From Rebecca billardiae RCC1528 (lineage: Eukaryota; Haptophyta): a stretch of DNA of 64,000 bases. The number at the start of each line of letters is the position of its first letter. The first letter of the stretch is position 1. The stretch is from contig OZ251223.1 of assembly GCA_965240325.2 (NCBI GenBank), positions 1,922,001 through 1,986,000 on the forward strand. Direction: 5' to 3'. The notes beneath the pieces were generated by a model. The model was not told the origin of the DNA, did no database searches, and saw nothing but the letters and a program-made list of their open reading frames with translations. Below, in pieces: positions 29,059-38,580 of this stretch. The position numbers and the translations under genes are program-made.

Positions 29059-30449
29059 GTATATACATATCAGCTATATAGTATATTCCGATACAGTGAC
29101 ACTCATCAGGACAAGTAGAATAGCTAGTGATACACGGTTGTGACAGTAGTGCATCATTATTCATTGGCTGAGTGACGTCTAGACTATCATATCACTATAC
29201 TACTGCATGTAACTAGTGACGACGATGATCTGCTCAGATTCTCAGCATTGACAGATTTGACTCATCATTCTCATTCTGAACTGTGATTAATCAGTGAAGT
29301 GCCAGAGTCCGGGATTCGCGAGGTCGCGTTATACTCTTCACCGCCGCCGGATCCAGCTGACCGGTCAGTCCATTCCCCTGCAGCTCTGTACATAATAAAT
29401 TGTATACCCCGCGGTGTGCCAGGGCTCCCGCCGCCCGGGCCGCGGCGGGCCCGGCCGGGTGGCCGGGTGCGGGACCGTCGTGCGGGCCACCGAGCGTCCG
29501 CCTCAGGCGCCTCGGGCCCTGCCAGTAGGTGCAGCACTCGGCCACGCGGGCCGGCGGCGGCGCGGCCGGCGCGGGAACCGCGCGGAGGCTCTGCTGATCC
29601 GCCAGGTCCTCGTCCACCCGGACCCGCTGAGGCTGGGTGCTCCGCCCGCCCTCCGCTGTCATCGAAGGGACACGTCGCGCGGAAACGGATCGAGTGGTGC
29701 GCCTGCGTGCGGTGTGTTGATGCTCCACGAGACCACGTTGGAGTAGCGGTCTCCAGTGCGCTCGAGACTCGCGGGAGTGTTCACCGGTCTGAGCCAGGCA
29801 GCCCGCGGGACGTTTGCTGCGTGTAGGGGCGTGAACGTCTCAGAGACGATCGCCTGGCGCACCCAGGCGTCGTGTGCCGCTGTGGGTACGAGCGGGTGTG
29901 TGTTTGTCTTGGTGTGCACAGGCACCTTGCTGCGGAATGCTGCGCTCGAGCGCACGGGGTCGTGAATCCACTCCTGAGTGGGCGTGTAGAGTGGCGTCGC
30001 TGCCGTTACATGCTTCGTATTTTTGGCCGACGGCGCGTGGCTCAGGCTGTGCGTTGGCGCATACGATGAGCGCTGTGCAGTGCCCGAGGCAAACGCCGCG
30101 CTGTGCTTGCGGCCCCGAGTCTGCGCAATGGACGATGAGAGCTGCACGTGCTGCTTCGTGCGGTAGCCGTTCATCGTCCAACCCTGCGATCGCTCCCACT
30201 TGTTCCGCTTCTGCGGCCCGGCTGCGTCATGGCTCACCCACTTTAGAGGGGCTATCTTCCTCTCCGGGGCTGAGTTGGGCGCCATCATGCCGCCCGCCGT
30301 GCCACCCGCACGTTACCTGCCCGCGATTGTCCGGGGATGCCGCGCGCCACGGCGCCGGACTGTTGGAACGCAGGATCTTGATCGATCTCGCTCGCTCGTC
30401 GCCAGAAGAGAGACGCGTGGCGACGGTGGACGTCTGCTTGTCGCGAGGC
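28847..30449. other. Intergenic, AT microsatellite, nothing coding recognised
   Basis: 1.6 kb gap. It includes an (AT) microsatellite at 29011-29052, an AT-rich stretch to about 29390, and then GC-rich DNA whose frames on both strands carry no recognisable motif. Confidence 0.5.
29011..29052. repeat. (AT)21 microsatellite
   Basis: An uninterrupted AT run followed by the palindromic GTATATGTATATACATAT. It is a possible cruciform or insertion target, similar to the AT repeat at 57675. Confidence 0.97.
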
Positions 30450-31411
30450 ATGTGGGCAGCGATGGCGATCCCGCTCACAGTGCTGTTGGGACTTGCGCAC
30501 ACCTGCGGGGCGTTCGTGGCGACGCCGAGCCCCGCCCACCGGCCGGTACGTCCCTGCGCGGCGCCGCCCACCCCGCGGCCATGCCGCGACGGCAGGCGAC
30601 CATTCATCTCATTAACGATGATGTCGCGCACTCTTGCGCGGAATGTGCTGCGGCTTTGGCGCGGCGTGCACAGGCGGTGGCTCGGACGCAGGCATACCGA
30701 TCCTTTGGCATCGTCATGTCGGACGCGGAGGCGGGCGAGGGGGTCGCGACTGCGCCGATGCCGGCTGCGTCTTCTGGGCCCGTCACGGCCTACCCAGAGC
30801 TGGGCCTGTCTGAGGATGACATGCGCGAGGGCGAGGATGTCACGGGCCTGCTTGCGGAGCTGGCGCGCGGCGACGGCGCGAGTGGCGAGGCCGCGACGAT
30901 GGACCCGGTGGGGCCGTACGTCAACGCCCAGGCCCTCTCGAGCGCACTGGATATGTGGAAGAAGCACGACAAGGATGTCGGCTCGTCTCAGGTGCGTGCG
31001 GCGCAGCGCAGCGCTGCGCGCAGGGGAGAGCAGGGCGTGGCATGGCTCGGCAGGACGGCGCATGCTGCGGGCACGGGCGGCTAGGCGCATGCGCTCTCTG
31101 CGCGCTCACGCCGCCTTGCCCCGCCCCCACCGCGCGTGACGCCTGCCCTCGTGCAGGTGCAAGTCGCGCGCCTGTCGGAGCGCATCGCCTACTTGACCAC
31201 GCACCTCGGCAAGAACAGGAAGGACAAGGCGGGCGAGCGCGGGCTCGTGCTCCTGGCCAACCGCCGCCGGAGGCTCCTCAAGTACCTCATCAACGAGGAC
31301 CAGGAGATGTTCGAGAAGATCACGGCGCACTACGGCATCCGCACGCGCAAGATTGTCGAGGAGTCGCTCGGAGTGACGCGCCTCGAGAAGAGCCGCAAGG
31401 GCTCGATCTGA
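30450..31411 (+). CDS. rps15: Organellar ribosomal protein uS15 (S15), probably plastid
   Basis: Three exons are proposed: 30450-30545, 30596-30991 and 31157-31411, giving 248 residues. The last exon is the S15 domain: VQVARLSERIAYLTTHLG, the conserved RGLVLLANRRRRLLKYL, then a basic end. S15 binds 16S rRNA early in small-subunit assembly. The N-terminus MAIPLTVLLGLAHTCGAFVA reads as a signal peptide with an ALA/GAF-type site, suggesting plastid rather than mitochondrial targeting. The middle exon is acidic (EAGEGVATAPMP, LSEDDMREGEDV) and is an extension not found in bacteria. The exon 2/3 splice (SSQ then VQVARL) is secure. The first intron is only 50 bp and is chosen by frame and leader, so exon 1 is less certain. 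Confidence 0.82.
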
Positions 31412-32068
31412 TCGCGTGCTCGCCAGTGCAGCCGCTGCCGCCGGCTCGATGCCGTGCGGGTTCCGAGCTGTCAGTCCAATCGCGATTGGCTGCCGCGGCT
31501 CTGAGGTGGATACATGGGCTGAGGCTGCAGGGAAGTCAGTCGGTCCGCGCGGCCTGCGCGGAGTGCTCGCCTTCAGCCATGCGACTATTGCGACCGTCGT
31601 CCGCCTGCGCGGATTGGCTGTGAGTGAGACAGTGAGTGTGGCGGCGCTGCCCGTTGCCCGTTCCCGTTTTGGCCAGCCTGGCGCAGCCTGGCTTTCGCGG
31701 TTCGCCAGGCTTGTTATGAATAATTGACACTGCGCGCGCCTGGTTAGCACGGCACGGCTGCACGCCGGTGGCCTTATAAGCCCGGAATACGGGAATACTG
31801 CTCAATATTCTGATGTATGATTTTATAAAAAGACTAACAGGCACGAGGGCGCAGCTCGATCCTGATTCGTCTGTCGAAGGACTGAATGGAGTTAATGGAG
31901 GATGTCGGAGCGCGTTGGCCGCGGGTGAGGGAGTCGGCGTCGTCCCCGATGCTGATCACACGGTCACGGAGGTAGTTATAGTAGGCGCCCAGGGATGCCG
32001 CTGTTTTACTGACGATAAAGATGCCCGAGGCGGCCGATATTAAATACCGCGGATACTGGCGTGCTCTT

Positions 32069-32136
32069 GCGTCTGAGGTCATGGGTTCAAACCAGTTTCC
32101 AGGTCTCTCTTCGGAGAGCGTGCGATGAAGGATGGC
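32069..32136 (+). repeat. Dispersed repeat with B-box-like motif, copy 2
   Basis: Matches 3685-3759 with about three differences. It contains GGTTCAAACC, close to the tRNA B-box consensus. It is followed 25 bp later by a transposon-end fragment. Confidence 0.6.
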
Positions 32137-32160
32137 GCGGCAACCTGCCACCGTGAGCCT

Positions 32161-32192
32161 TACGCACGTTAAAACAAATAATAAACTGTAGA
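32161..32192. mobile_element. Tc1/mariner-like element end fragment
   Basis: TACGCACGTTAAAACAAAT and the terminal TAAACTG-TA repeat the block found at 9559-9585. It is a solo end with no partner seen nearby. Confidence 0.55.
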
Positions 32193-33136
32193 GTGTAGTC
32201 CCGGCCCTGGCTGATTGAGACCCAGCCGTTTCATCTCCGCGACGTCGATTTTCTGGCGACGCCGCTCCGCGCCAGCGCGGAGCTCGTCAGAAAAGGCGGG
32301 GTCTCAACCCGCCAGGTCCCGGCCGCCCGGCGTCATCGGGCGGACCGACGGCCGCCAGGTGCTGAATATTTAATTGAAATCCGAATCAGGCGCGGCTCGG
32401 CACTGCTGACTGCGGGCGCGGCACTGCCCACTCGCTGTCTGAGTGTCTCGCAGTCGCAGGCCAGTCAGCGGCCTGACAGTCTCTGGCTCTGCACAGTGAG
32501 TCAGCCTCACGGAAGCCAGCGGTGCAGGACTTCTGGTCCCGCGACTCACAGGCTCACAGCTACGGTCCGTCACTCGTCAGCACTCGCTCAGTCTGAGTCT
32601 GCCCAATCTGACGCCGTCACTCGTCACGTCAGTTGACCGCCGAGACAGCCCCCGAGTGCGCGGGCCGAGTGGCGCGGGCCGAGTCCGACGGCTGAGTACG
32701 ACGGCGCCGCGACTATTACTCCGAATCTGACGGCGGCAATGTGATGATATATCCATCGCAAGATTCCAACGGCAACTGAGTCTGAGTTCTGCGTCTGCAG
32801 ACCCGCGCACCGTGACTCACTGGTAACACAATAAACACTCTGAGTTACACTGACCGTCGGACGAATGCGGGACTATATTGCTGTATTGAGTGCATTGGGA
32901 GCGGCGCGGGCGAGTCCTGAGACAGTACAGGCAGTAGTACTGGACTTTCAGGCCACTGTACTGACGAGACGGAGTCTGACTGTCATCTGTAGCTTATCGG
33001 CAGCGGCAGCGGCGCCGCGCGAGCCCGCCGGCCCCGCCGCGTGGCCCCGCCGACGCGGCCCGCAGGCGCAGCGCGCGCCGTGGCCCGCGCCGGCGGAGGC
33101 AGCCGAAAGCAGCCGCGCGGGAGCTCATGACACCAC

Positions 33137-35362
33137 TCACCAGATCCGGAAGCCGAACAGGCTTCCAAACTTGGCGGCATCACCTGCGCCATCCCCAGCG
33201 CACGCGGTCGACGAAGCAGCCTGCTGCTCGCTCTGATCGTGGCCTGCGCTAGCATTTGCCCGCGCCGCGCTCGCACTGCCGTCGCTCTGCGACATCAGCC
33301 CAAAGGGGATGCCGCCGTTGAGGTCAGCGCTGCCCGCTCTGGACTGGGCGGCCGGGGTGACGCCGCCGATCGCGCCGTTGGCGACCATCTTGGGGCTCTC
33401 CGGCGAGCCCGGCCGCGTCGCTCGCATGCGCCGCCGCGCAAGCCCCGAGTGCCCAGACGAGCTCCCGCCCGACGTGGGCGGCGAGTCGGGCAGCCCAAAG
33501 GGCGCGCGCGTGGACTTGGCGACGTAGTGCAGCGTGGCGAGGGTGGGCCTGCGCTTCTGCCGGAGCCAGGAGAGCACCTCGTGCGCATGGGACGGCGCCG
33601 GGGTCGCCGATGCCGCACGCGCGGTGCGCGCCAACGCCTCCGCCTCGCCATCGTCCCCGGCCGCGCGCGTGCCCGAGCTGAAGCTCACGACCGCGCTGGT
33701 CGCGCGCTTGCGCACGTGCGAGCGGCGCCCGCCCGGCCCGTCGGGCCAGAGCGGGTCGGCTGCCGGCGCGCCGGGCAGGCTGAAGAGCGTGCGCCGCCGC
33801 AGCCCGCCCGGCCTTGCGACGCTCCCCGTCGCGACCGCCTCCGCCTTGGACGCGAGGCCCGAGCCTGCCACCGCGCCGGCCGGGTGCAGGCCCTCAGCCG
33901 CACCCATCGCATGGAGCGCCGCGCCATGAGCCATCACGGTCGCGGTGCGCGCGGACGCCGCCGCCGCGGCGAGTGCGGCGTCGCGCTCGGAGGCCTCGCC
34001 GCTCACGGGCACGTTGCCCGCGTGCTCGACGCTCGGCGCCGCGTCCGCGACCGCCGCCTCCATCGCGCCGTCGTCAAAGCCGGCTGCGCTCAGCGCCCTC
34101 GCGCGCCCGCGCCCCTGCGTGCACAGCCCGTGCGTCGGCGGCGGGCCTGGCTCTCCGCTGCCGCCCTGCACGCGCGCGTGCAGCGCCTCCATGGCGGACG
34201 AGAACTCGCAGAAGCTCGTGACGTTCTCGGAGCCGATGGTGCTGGCCAGCCAACGACGGCCGTCCTCCATGAGCACGGGCTCGCCGCGCTCGTCGAGCGA
34301 CAGCCCGATGTTGGCCAGCGACTGCTCCGTCAGCTCGTACCCCGCGCCGTCCGGCCGGCGCACCATCTCGATCAGCATGCCGTTGCGCGGGTTCTGCGTG
34401 CCCTCGAAGACCTCGACGGGCCAGTGGAACCAGCGCATGAGGAAGAGGCGCACCGTGAGCCCGTGCGAGACGATCACCGCCTGCGCGCGAGCGCGGCAGA
34501 CGCGGCCGGTTGGCCGCGGCCGGGTGCGTGGCGCCGTGGTGAGCGCCGCGCGCGCTGCGATCGGGCGGCCGAGGGCGGCGCGCGCGCGTGCCGCGGGGCG
34601 GCGCGCGCGCACGTTGGTGTCGCCGCGCAGCGAGTCGGAGACGATGTCGCGCGCGAGCGTCTCGAGGAACGTGGACACGCGGTCGTACACGTCAGCGCCC
34701 GACTCGCCGTTCGGGAAGCGGTAGAAGAAGCGCCCAAACTTGGCGCGCTCCTCCTTGGCGGAGCGCATGCCCTCCGACTGCTGGAAGTTGCCGAAGTCCT
34801 GCTCGCGCAGCCGCGGCTCCATGCGGTACTCCACGAGCTGGCCGGGCGAGAGCTGCATCGCCACGTTCGCGAATGTCTCGCGCGTGCGGTAGTACGGCGA
34901 GACGTAGAAGACGCACGGGTCGTCGCCGATCGCCGCCTTGAGCCTCTGGCCTGCCTCGACCGCCTGCCGGTGGCCGCGCGCGGAGAGGCGTACGCGCCAG
35001 TCCGGCGTCTTCTCGTAGACGCTCTCGTCCACGTTCCCGTAGGACTCGCCGTGCCGGATCAGCATGATGCGCTTCGGCAGCTGGTGAACGTGCGCATCGT
35101 CAAGCTCGTCATCAGATGCGCCGAGCATCGCTGGGAGCGCATGCTCTGCGGCAGAGCGCAGCGTGCGGCGGCGCGAGCGCGAGCGGCACAGGAACGACAG
35201 GCAGAAGAGGCAGAGGAGACCCACACCGGCCCCAAGCCGGACGCCGCCCCCCAGAGCCTGCCCGTGCACATGCTGAAGCCATGTGCCGACAGTCCGTGCG
35301 GACGCAGGTTGTGGCTTCTCGACGCGCGCGCCACGGACCTGGTGTCCGCGCCGGCCACCCAT
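33137..35362 (-). CDS. Histidine phosphatase (phosphoglycerate mutase family, AT74/DET1-like) with long tail
   Basis: Exons 35362-34613 and 34480-33137 give 697 residues. An N-terminal hydrophobic segment (LGLLCLFCLSFLC region, about residues 43-60) with a basic follow-on suggests a signal anchor. The catalytic domain follows: RIMLIRHGESYGNVDE, FYVSPYYRTRET, REQDFGNFQQSEGMR, FFYRFPNGESGADVYDR and VIVSHGLTVRLFLMRWF, with both catalytic histidines present. These features match the yeast Det1/plant AT74 group rather than glycolytic mutase, so a phosphatase role is likely. A tail of about 350 residues is low-complexity (Ala, Ser, Gly, Arg) without known domains. The 132-bp intron is in frame and free of stops. 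It is divergent from glutamate decarboxylase with 342 bp between starts. Confidence 0.85.
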   Translation of the reverse strand: MGGRRGHQVRGARVEKPQPASARTVGTWLQHVHGQALGGGVRLGAGVGLLCLFCLSFLCRSRSRRRTLRSAAEHALPAMLGASDDELDDAHVHQLPKRIMLIRHGESYGNVDESVYEKTPDWRVRLSARGHRQAVEAGQRLKAAIGDDPCVFYVSPYYRTRETFANVAMQLSPGQLVEYRMEPRLREQDFGNFQQSEGMRSAKEERAKFGRFFYRFPNGESGADVYDRVSTFLETLARDIVSDSLRGDTNVRARRPAARARAALGRPIAARAALTTAPRTRPRPTGRVCRARAQAVIVSHGLTVRLFLMRWFHWPVEVFEGTQNPRNGMLIEMVRRPDGAGYELTEQSLANIGLSLDERGEPVLMEDGRRWLASTIGSENVTSFCEFSSAMEALHARVQGGSGEPGPPPTHGLCTQGRGRARALSAAGFDDGAMEAAVADAAPSVEHAGNVPVSGEASERDAALAAAAASARTATVMAHGAALHAMGAAEGLHPAGAVAGSGLASKAEAVATGSVARPGGLRRRTLFSLPGAPAADPLWPDGPGGRRSHVRKRATSAVVSFSSGTRAAGDDGEAEALARTARAASATPAPSHAHEVLSWLRQKRRPTLATLHYVAKSTRAPFGLPDSPPTSGGSSSGHSGLARRRMRATRPGSPESPKMVANGAIGGVTPAAQSRAGSADLNGGIPFGLMSQSDGSASAARANASAGHDQSEQQAASSTACAGDGAGDAAKFGSLFGFRIW

Positions 35363-35704
35363 CGGCGGCAGCTGACGTGCTGCTCAACGCACGCGGCGCT
35401 GGAGACGCGGCAAACACGCGGCAGCCCCCTTGGGGTCGAGGTGCCTGTGCTCGAGCTCGCCGCGCTCGATTGCGCTACGCGGACGCACGATGGCTTCTTA
35501 CTGTATTACACTTGCGGACCGGGACGAATCTGAGTCTGGCGTGGAAACTCAAGAGCGTGGAAATAAGCGCAGTTTCTGATTTCCGTGCAAGTCAGCCGTA
35601 ATATACGCTGCATTGGCCAATCAGCTGCGGCCGCCTCGCGCGAGCTCGCGCCCGCCGGCTGCCGTCGGACGCGCGCTCCGCCTGCACCTCGCGTGACCGC
35701 CATC
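35363..35704. promoter_or_regulatory. Bidirectional spacer, histidine phosphatase / glutamate decarboxylase
   Basis: 342 bp between two divergent ATGs. No specific element is recognised; the promoter role is inferred from position. Confidence 0.35.
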
Positions 35705-37791
35705 ATGTCCGCGAACGGCACGGGCAAGCAGCGCGCGACGCTCAAGCGCATGCGCACGTCGAGGTACGCGGAGTGGGACGAGCGCCCCTCGTCGACGGCC
35801 CCCGCACGCATGCCGCTCTCGCCGGAGTCGCCCAAGCCGCCGCCGCCGAAGATGTTTGCAGGTGGGCAGAGTTGCGCTGAGCGGTACACGTACTACGCCT
35901 CGCCATGGGCGGCGCAGCCGCAGCCGCCGTGGTTCCCAGAGGAGGGCCACCCGTCGTGCTACTCGAAGACCCGCGTCGCCGAGTACCAGCTCCTCGACTT
36001 CAACCCGCAGCTCAACACGTCGTCGTACGTGAACGTTGTCTTCGAGCCGGAGGAGGACCAGGTGGCGCTCATGGGGCTCCGCGTGAACATCGCGGACCAG
36101 ACGATCTACCCAGGCTCGTTCAGGCTGCACAACGACGCGCTCAACATGGTCGCCGACCTGTGGCACTGCCCCAAGCCGCCGGGCTTTGACGAGTACGGCT
36201 GCTTCCCGGGCGCGGGCACGGTCGGCTCGACCGAGGCGTGCCTGCTCGCCGGCCTCGCGCTCAAGTTCCGCTGGCGCGCGTGGTACGCGAAGCGGCACGG
36301 GCTGACGGAGCACCAGGTGCGCGCGGTCTACCCCAACCTCGTGATCTCCACCCAGTTCCAGGCGTGCTGGGAGAAGATGTTCAAGTACATGGACGTCGAG
36401 CCCAACTTTGTGACGCCGAGCGTCGACTCTTTCACGCTCGACGCGGACGAGGTCGCGCGGCACATCAACGACAAGACGATCGGCGTGGTGTGCATCCTGG
36501 GGAACCACTACGGCGGGCAGTACGACCCGGTCGCCGCCGTCGGCGCCGCGATCGACCGCGTCAACGCCGAGAACGGCTGGTGCGTCGGCATCCACGTGGA
36601 CGCTGCCTCGGGCGGGTTCATCGCGCCCTTCCAGGACGGCATCCCGCCGTGGGACTTCCGCGTGCCGCAGGTGCTGAGCATCTCGGCGTCGGGGCACAAG
36701 TTCGGCGAGTCGTGCTGCGGCACGGGCTGGGTGGTCTGGCGCGAGCGCAAGAACCTCGCCGAGTTCGTCGCGATCAACGTCTCGTACCTCGGCGGCAAGG
36801 CTGAGTCGTACACGCTCAACTTCTCGCGGCCCGCGTCGGGCGTCTGTGCGCGCGCGCCGCGAGACGCGCGCCGCGAGATGCGCGCCGCTGCTGCGCACCG
36901 TTGCTGCGCGCACGCGCGCGCGCAGCCGCGCGCGCGGGTCGTGTGGCAGGCCGTGCCTGACGCACCCACGCGCGCGCGCGCCGCTCCCCCGCGCGCCGCG
37001 CGCACCCGACGCGCGGCCGCAGACGTGCAGCTGTACAAGTTCCTGCGGCTGGGCAAGGAGGGTGCGCGCTCACGCGCCGCTGCTGCTGCCGCTGATGCCC
37101 GCCGTGCGGGCGCGGGCGCTGGCGGCGCACCCGCTCCCCACCTCGGCGCGCGCCTGACCGCGCGCGCCGCGTGCGCCGCGCGCAGGCTACCGCATGCTCA
37201 CGGGCAACCAGATGGCGACCGCCGAGTTCATCCGGTGCGGCCTCAAGGCGATGATGCACGACGACAAGCCGCTCTTCAAGATTCTGGACAACGGCTCGAC
37301 CAACTGCCTGCCGGTCGTGACCGCGATGCTGCACCCCGATCTCTCGCTGCCGTACGACGCGATCGACCTGCAGCACGTGCTCGCCGAGCGGCACTGGTAT
37401 GTCTCGGGGTACAAGGTGCGCGCACACAGCGCGCGCGCGCTCAGCACCGCGCGTGCCCGCCCGATCACCACCGCCTGCGCGCGCGCTCTGAGCCCCGCCT
37501 GCACCGCCTGCCCGTGTGCCCGTGCGCCCGTGCGCGCGTCACCTGCGGCAGATGCAATTCCACGAGCCGGTGAGCGGCGACACGGTGCCGCTCTTCACCG
37601 ACATGCCGGCAGAGACGACGATGTTCCGCATCGTGGTGAAGTCCAACCTGACGCGCGCTCTCGCGGGCGACCTGCTCACCTCGATCGGCAACAGCGTGCA
37701 GTTCCTCGAGCAGGTGGGCGAGGGGTACGCCGCCATGCACCAGGTCGAGGTGAAGAAGTCCAAGTCTGGCGCGCACATCACGGTGTGCTGA
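35705..37791 (+). CDS. Glutamate decarboxylase (PLP-dependent, group II)
   Basis: Four exons, 35705-36845, 37023-37061, 37186-37415 and 37552-37791, all GT-AG, give 549 residues. The 39-bp exon 2 restores the family sequence NFSRPASGVYVQLYKFLRLG at the same length as E. coli GadB. Motifs are QLNTSSYVNVVFEPEED, GTVGSTEACLLAGLALK, HVDAASGGFIAPF and the PLP lysine in SASGHKFGESCCGTGWVVWR (lysine near residue 331). It decarboxylates glutamate to GABA, consuming a proton. The N-terminal 60 residues are Ser/Pro-rich with no clear targeting signal, so it is probably cytosolic. No plant-type calmodulin tail is evident; the C-terminus ends KSGAHITVC. The ATG at 35705 is the first in a plausible context; the frame is open further upstream. 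Confidence 0.93.
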
Positions 37792-38580
37792 GGCGGCCCG
37801 ATGGCCGAGCTCTCGTCCAGTCGCGCGCGGTGCCACGAGCTACGAGGCCGTTTCTGGCGCAGGCGGAGGCCACCGCCCGAGCCAGAGCTTAAATGCTGCC
37901 CCGCCGCGTCGCATCTGCCAGCTGCATGCTGAGTGTGCGCGTGGTCGGCCGTTCGGCCGAGTGCCGCCGCGGCGCCCGCGAAACTCGACGGGACAGGCCT
38001 GCTAAGTAGTGCGCATAGCCGTCAGCAGCCCGATCATATGCAGCAGCTCACGGTTGACGGTACCCGACTCCGCGGTCCCGAGTGCCGAATATTAGTGGCG
38101 CGGCGGGTCGGGGCCCGACCGGGTCGCGATAGTACCGGCGGTACTCTGAATCAGATGATACCGTGATACGAGCTGCGCTGAGCCGACACGGTGCGGGTAG
38201 CTAGACGGAGACTAGTACTCTTATGCTGTAGCCTGTAGTATACTGTAACTGAGTGTACTGCAGATAGACTGCTCATCACGAGTTATCATCTGCCATCTGG
38301 CGCCGCACATCGTCATCTTGATCTGCTGACTGCTGCAATAAGACTCTGCGCGCTGCTTTTTCAATAACCGCCGACGATCGAGCGCAGATCGATCGGACAT
38401 CATCGTCTAGACTCCAGCGACCCACCTCCGCAGTCCGCCAGCACGTCGTCCGACATCACCGCGACCCTGTCTCCTCGTCTGCCGGCTCCCGTCGGGCACC
38501 GGCGACGCCGATCGGCGCGCGCGGCGCGGCCGCGCGGCGCTAGGCGGCTACGACGACGACGTGACACTGACCACCGGCGG
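37792..38580. other. Intergenic, nothing recognised
   Basis: 790 bp between convergent genes (GAD and the filamin-Kelch gene). It should contain both 3' UTRs. No gene or repeat was recognised. Confidence 0.5.

Larger units (their letters stand above)
31412..33136. other. Intergenic with repeat fragments
   Basis: 1.7 kb. It contains the second copy of the B-box-like repeat (32069-32136) and a fragment of the transposon end block CGCACGTTAAAACAAATAA (32161-32192). The rest is unannotated, including a GC-rich stretch at 32220-32340 and CAGTCTGAG-type low-complexity sequence at 32400-32830. No gene was seen. Confidence 0.5.

Noticed and set aside
33239-35533. 764-codon plus-strand frame opposite the histidine phosphatase
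   Set aside because: Low-complexity Arg/Ala composition without motifs; the minus strand carries the catalytic RHG and SHG motifs.
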